In this document: positions 6,613 to 8,876 of the stretch, piece by piece
Position numbering within the stretch: the stretch's first letter is position 1
Layout: each line of letters starts with the position of its first letter
DNA from: Verrucomicrobiota bacterium
Lineage (GTDB): Bacteria; Verrucomicrobiota; Kiritimatiellia; CAIQIC01; Lenti-01
Assembly: GCA_022709625.1 (NCBI GenBank)
Contig: JAKLIL010000059.1
Span: 1-8,876 of the forward strand
Length of the DNA: 8,876 nucleotides
Reading direction: 5' to 3'
Program-made: the position numbers and the translations under genes
Notes under the pieces: generated by a model
What the model saw: the letters and a program-made list of their open reading frames with translations, nothing else
The model's database searches: none
What the model was told of the DNA's origin: nothing

Positions 6613-7524
6613 TCAGCGCTTGTCTTCGGCGCGGAGGCGGTCCCAGATTTCGTCCATCTGGGCGAGGGTGCAGTCCTTCATCTGGCGGCCGCTGGCGACG
6701 ATCTCGCTTTCGACGACGCGGAAGCGGCGCAAGAACTTCCGGTTGGTTTGTTCCAGCGCGTAGGCGGGATCGACCTTCATGAAGCGGGCGATGTTGACGA
6801 CGGAGAAGACGACGTCGCCGATTTCCTCGACGACGTGCCGGCGGTCGCCGTGGCGGACGGCGTCCTTGAGCTCGGCGATTTCCTCGTCGAGCTTGGCGAA
6901 GACGTCCTTGACGTCGCTCCAGTCGAAGCCGACGCGGGCGGCGCGTTTCTGGAGCTGGTAGGCGCGGTGCAGCGGGGGCACCCGCTTGGGGATGCCGTCG
7001 AGGGCGGAGACGCGGGATTGCTTTTCGGTGCGCTTGATGGCTTCCCAGTTGCGGAGGACTTCCTTGGAGTCGGCCACCGTGGCGTCGCCGAAGATGTGGG
7101 GGTGGCGGCGGACGAGCTTGTCGCAGATGCCTTGGGCGACTTCGGCGAAGGTGAAGGAACCTTCCTGCGCGGCGATGTGCGCCTGGAAAACGATTTGCAG
7201 GAGGAGGTCGCCGAGTTCTTCGGCGAGGTGCGCGCGGTCGCCGCTTTCCATCGCGTCGAGGGCCTCGTAGGCTTCCTCGAGGAGGTGGGGCTTGATGGAG
7301 TCGATGGTCTGCTCCAGATCCCAGGGGCAGCCGTCGCCGGGCCGGCGCAGGCGGGCCATGATGTTCAGCAGGCGGGCCATCTGCTCGGCGCCTTTGCGGA
7401 GGGCGGCGGGCGTGGCTTTGTTTTTGGGAGCCGGTTTGCCGGGGGCGGTTTTCGGCCGGGCCGGCGCGGGCCGGGCGCGCGGACGGGCGGCGGACCTAGA
7501 AGCTGATTTGGTCGAAGAACTCAT
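6613..7524 (-). CDS. mazG: MazG nucleoside triphosphate pyrophosphohydrolase
   Basis: This full-length two-domain MazG hydrolyses NTPs/dNTPs to monophosphates and pyrophosphate in the cytoplasm, a house-cleaning role; E. coli MazG also lowers ppGpp. The N-terminal domain has RLLNIMARLR..GDGCPWDLEQT (51-73), EEAYE (83-87) and EELGD (102-106). The C-terminal domain has EEIAE (214-218) and EEIGD (233-237), both complete Mg2+-binding ExxE..ExxD sets, with HRAYQLQKRAARVGFDW between them. Chosen start ATG 7524 (303 residues) has AAGGA 11 bases upstream, overlaps the HAD gene end by 29 bases, and adds a 48-residue Ala/Pro/Arg/Lys-rich leader that E. coli MazG lacks. ATG 7380 (255 residues, MARLLNIM, with AAAGG upstream) matches the normal family N-terminus and is a serious alternative. 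The gene ends at a terminator. Confidence 0.92.
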   Translation of the reverse strand: MSSSTKSASRSAARPRARPAPARPKTAPGKPAPKNKATPAALRKGAEQMARLLNIMARLRRPGDGCPWDLEQTIDSIKPHLLEEAYEALDAMESGDRAHLAEELGDLLLQIVFQAHIAAQEGSFTFAEVAQGICDKLVRRHPHIFGDATVADSKEVLRNWEAIKRTEKQSRVSALDGIPKRVPPLHRAYQLQKRAARVGFDWSDVKDVFAKLDEEIAELKDAVRHGDRRHVVEEIGDVVFSVVNIARFMKVDPAYALEQTNRKFLRRFRVVESEIVASGRQMKDCTLAQMDEIWDRLRAEDKR

Positions 7525-8203
7525 CCGGCTTGACGTCCTTGAGGTCGGAGCAGACGACATCGGCCCCGCAATAATCCTGATACTCGGTGAATTCGTCGGT
7601 GACGACCACGACGGCCATCTTGGCGGCCAGGGCCGTCTTGGTGGTGGCCATGGCGCTGACGATGGCGAGGCAGTGCTTGGGGTTGCGGCCGACGGCCTTG
7701 GCCATGCGGATCCAGTTTTCGGCATGGGGGAACCCCTTGTCGGCCGGCGCGGCGGAAAAGATTTTGATGCCCCAGCGGTCGAAGCCGAGGTGGGCGGCCA
7801 CGGCGTCGGCGGCGGTCTGGGGCAGCATCGAAGCGCAGGCGATGGCCGCGCCGCGGGCCTGGGCGGCATCCATCCACTTGACGAGGCCCTCGCTGATAAC
7901 GACGCTCTTCTGCATGAGGCGGGACGTGGTTTCGCCCATCAGGCGCTCGACGACCTGTTCAGGAGTCGCGGCGGTGTACTTCACGGCCGCGAGAAAGGCG
8001 GGCATGTACAGGGACGGCGCAGGATTCAGGCAGTAGCGCGAAAACAGGATGGGCGTCAGCTCGATGCGCTGCTCCTTGAGGATGCGAGCCAGGATTTCGT
8101 AGCGGATGCGGCGCGCGCCCAGCGCCACGCTGTCCATTTCGAAAAGCAATGCGCTTCTCGCGGAAGCGCCTTCCGCCTGTTCTTCTTTTTTCGCCGTTGC
8201 CAT
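7496..8203 (-). CDS. HAD-superfamily protein with altered catalytic motifs
   Basis: This 235-residue protein resembles small HAD phosphatases and beta-phosphoglucomutases, whose nucleophile is the first Asp of DxD. Motif I reads FEMDSV (21-26), so the nucleophile position is Glu22 while Asp24 is kept. Motif II is ACASMLP (Ser125 position), Lys156 in PADKGFPHAENW suits motif III, and the acidic motif IV (usually EDS) reads IVSAMATT (181-188), with no acid. The helical cap lies at about 30-100. Loss of nucleophile and metal-binding acids suggests a non-catalytic or altered-chemistry paralogue; an assignment to a substrate is not possible. Start ATG 8203 has AGGGAG five bases upstream; a TTG at 8227 is less likely. 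It overlaps mazG by 29 bases, so the two are probably cotranscribed and share a house-cleaning context. Confidence 0.82.
   Translation of the reverse strand: MATAKKEEQAEGASARSALLFEMDSVALGARRIRYEILARILKEQRIELTPILFSRYCLNPAPSLYMPAFLAAVKYTAATPEQVVERLMGETTSRLMQKSVVISEGLVKWMDAAQARGAAIACASMLPQTAADAVAAHLGFDRWGIKIFSAAPADKGFPHAENWIRMAKAVGRNPKHCLAIVSAMATTKTALAAKMAVVVVTDEFTEYQDYCGADVVCSDLKDVKPDEFFDQISF
7536..7540 (-). promoter_or_regulatory. Possible ribosome binding site of mazG
   Basis: AAGGA on the minus strand, 11 bases before ATG 7524, inside the 3' end of the HAD gene. The spacing is longer than ideal, so it supports but does not prove the upstream start. Confidence 0.45.
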
Positions 8204-8208
8204 GGAAT

Positions 8209-8214
8209 CTCCCT
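8209..8214 (-). promoter_or_regulatory. Ribosome binding site of the HAD-like gene
   Basis: AGGGAG on the minus strand, five bases before ATG 8203. It lies downstream of the in-frame TTG at 8227, so it argues for the ATG. Confidence 0.65.
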
Positions 8215-8263
8215 GCGTTGAACCCAAAAAGCCGGAGCAGTCTATGTTGCCGCTGGTCCGGCG

Positions 8264-8876
8264 TCAATTCGTTTCCGGACCGGGTGCGGAACCGGAGGGC
8301 GGCGGCCCATCGGCCGGGGGCCGGGGCGGCGGCGCGGCATCGGTGCGCGGCGGTTTTTTCCGCCAGACGGGGCGATCGCCCTGCCCATAGGGCTTGCGCG
8401 TCCGGAACGGCTGGCGATACCGATCGTCGCCCGCTGCCTTTTTATCCTCGTTCCACGGACGCAGCGCGCGGTCGCCGCCTTCCGCTTCCGGACGGGGACC
8501 GTACGGCTTGCGGAATCCTGGGCGGCCGTAGGGCCGACGGGGCTGGTCCGAACGCCCCTCGCCTTCCGGACCGCGGGGGGATTGTTTTTTCCATGGAGGA
8601 CGCGGCCCGTAGGGTTTGCGGTAGCCGCCTTCTGGCCCAGGACGGTAACCGCTTTCTGGCCCACGGCGATAGCCGCCTTCCGGTCTGGCGCGATAGCCGC
8701 CTTCCTCCTTTACGCGGTACGGGCGGTAGGGCTTGCGATATCCGCCCGGACGCGGCGCGTCCTCGCGATCGGCGCGCTGGCCATATGGGCGGGAATATCC
8801 GCCGCCGCCGTACGGACGGCGCGGCGGGTACGGGCGTTCCTCGCTGTCCGGGGCGCGATTGAATTGTTTTTTCCAC
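8264..8876 (-). CDS. Arg/Gly/Tyr/Pro-rich C-terminal tail of an unidentified protein (5' end off window)
   Basis: An open frame of 203 residues enters from the right edge and stops at TGA 8266-8264. No in-frame start is visible, so only the 3' part is here. The sequence is low complexity and highly basic: PYGGGGYSRPYG, GGYRKPYRPYR, then octads GGYRARPE, GGYRRGPE, SGYRPGPE and GGYRKPYG, followed by PRPPWKKQ and FRKPYGPRPE, ending in a Pro/Ala/Gly stretch. The choice of frame rests on this regular peptide pattern; the other two minus frames read as irregular Arg/Ala/Pro text. Such RGG/RGY-like tails usually bind RNA and follow the catalytic domain of rRNA pseudouridine synthases (RsuA/RluB type) or DEAD-box helicases. 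The catalytic part is outside the window, so the enzyme cannot be named. It ends 60 bases before the HAD-like start. Confidence 0.8.
   Translation of the reverse strand, partial: WKKQFNRAPDSEERPYPPRRPYGGGGYSRPYGQRADREDAPRPGGYRKPYRPYRVKEEGGYRARPEGGYRRGPESGYRPGPEGGYRKPYGPRPPWKKQSPRGPEGEGRSDQPRRPYGRPGFRKPYGPRPEAEGGDRALRPWNEDKKAAGDDRYRQPFRTRKPYGQGDRPVWRKKPPRTDAAPPPRPPADGPPPSGSAPGPETN
8606..8701 (-). repeat. Four 24-bp in-frame tandem repeats encoding [G/S]GYRxxPE octads
   Basis: The units 8701-8678, 8677-8654, 8653-8630 and 8629-8606 encode GGYRARPE, GGYRRGPE, SGYRPGPE and GGYRKPYG. Codons differ between copies (TAT/TAC, GGC/GGT, CGC/CGT), so the repeat is kept at the protein level rather than being a fresh duplication. 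A further duplication, TGGAAAAAACAAT (WKKQ), occurs near 8590 and at the right edge. Confidence 0.85.

Noticed and set aside
6217..7506. 429-residue plus-strand frame opposite mazG
   Set aside because: Gly/Ala/Val/Asp/Glu-rich mirror of the MazG codons; no start context and no motif.
8442..8876. Minus-strand frame beginning MEKTIQSRP
   Set aside because: The GTG at the edge is part of TGG-AAA-AAA-CAA (WKKQ) in the true frame; the peptide lacks the regular octads seen there.

Overview
All genes in this window lie on the minus strand and are tightly packed, with no gene-free stretch above about 160 bases. The DNA is GC-rich except for one visibly more AT-rich gene near 4.9-5.3 kb. Gene content is chromosomal: central metabolism, a tRNA, an ABC uptake system and nucleotide house-cleaning. 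A GxxExxY-family gene and Gly/Tyr/Arg-rich tails would suit a GC-rich bacterium of the Planctomycetes-Verrucomicrobia-Lentisphaerae/Kiritimatiellae type. That placement is a low-confidence inference, because no marker gene fixes the phylum.

In transcription order (high to low coordinate) the window holds: (1) the C-terminal 203 residues of an Arg/Gly/Tyr/Pro-rich protein entering from the right edge (8876-8264); (2) a HAD-fold protein with altered catalytic motifs (8203-7496), overlapping (3) a full two-domain MazG nucleotide pyrophosphohydrolase (7524-6613) that ends in an intrinsic terminator (6612-6590); (4) three tandem copies of a roughly 20-bp TTTTCCA/TGGAAAA palindrome (6536-6594), the second degenerate; (5) a ferric-iron-type ABC importer: ATPase (6455-5382), a 590-residue binding protein (4926-3154) and a fused double permease (3157-1451); (6) tRNA-Arg(UCG) with encoded CCA (1363-1287); (7) a fused RpiB-GlyA gene (1245 to the left edge), cut off inside its serine hydroxymethyltransferase domain.

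The most unusual structure sits inside the ABC operon. Between ATPase and binding-protein genes lies a GxxExxY gene (5333-4929) with a PD-(D/E)xK nuclease-like signature. It is bounded by inverted repeats made of 9-bp ATCCTGT units (three on one side, two on the other) that run into the same CTAAAAA end. The right repeat contains the gene's start codon and a possible ribosome site; the left repeat contains its stop codon and the first base of the binding-protein start codon. It looks like a self-contained gene cassette that landed in a transporter operon and left the downstream genes dependent on read-through and perhaps translational reinitiation.

Two real genes, those running off each edge, are easily missed because each lacks either a stop or a start within the window. 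Many long open frames on the plus strand are only GC-driven mirror images of the minus-strand genes.
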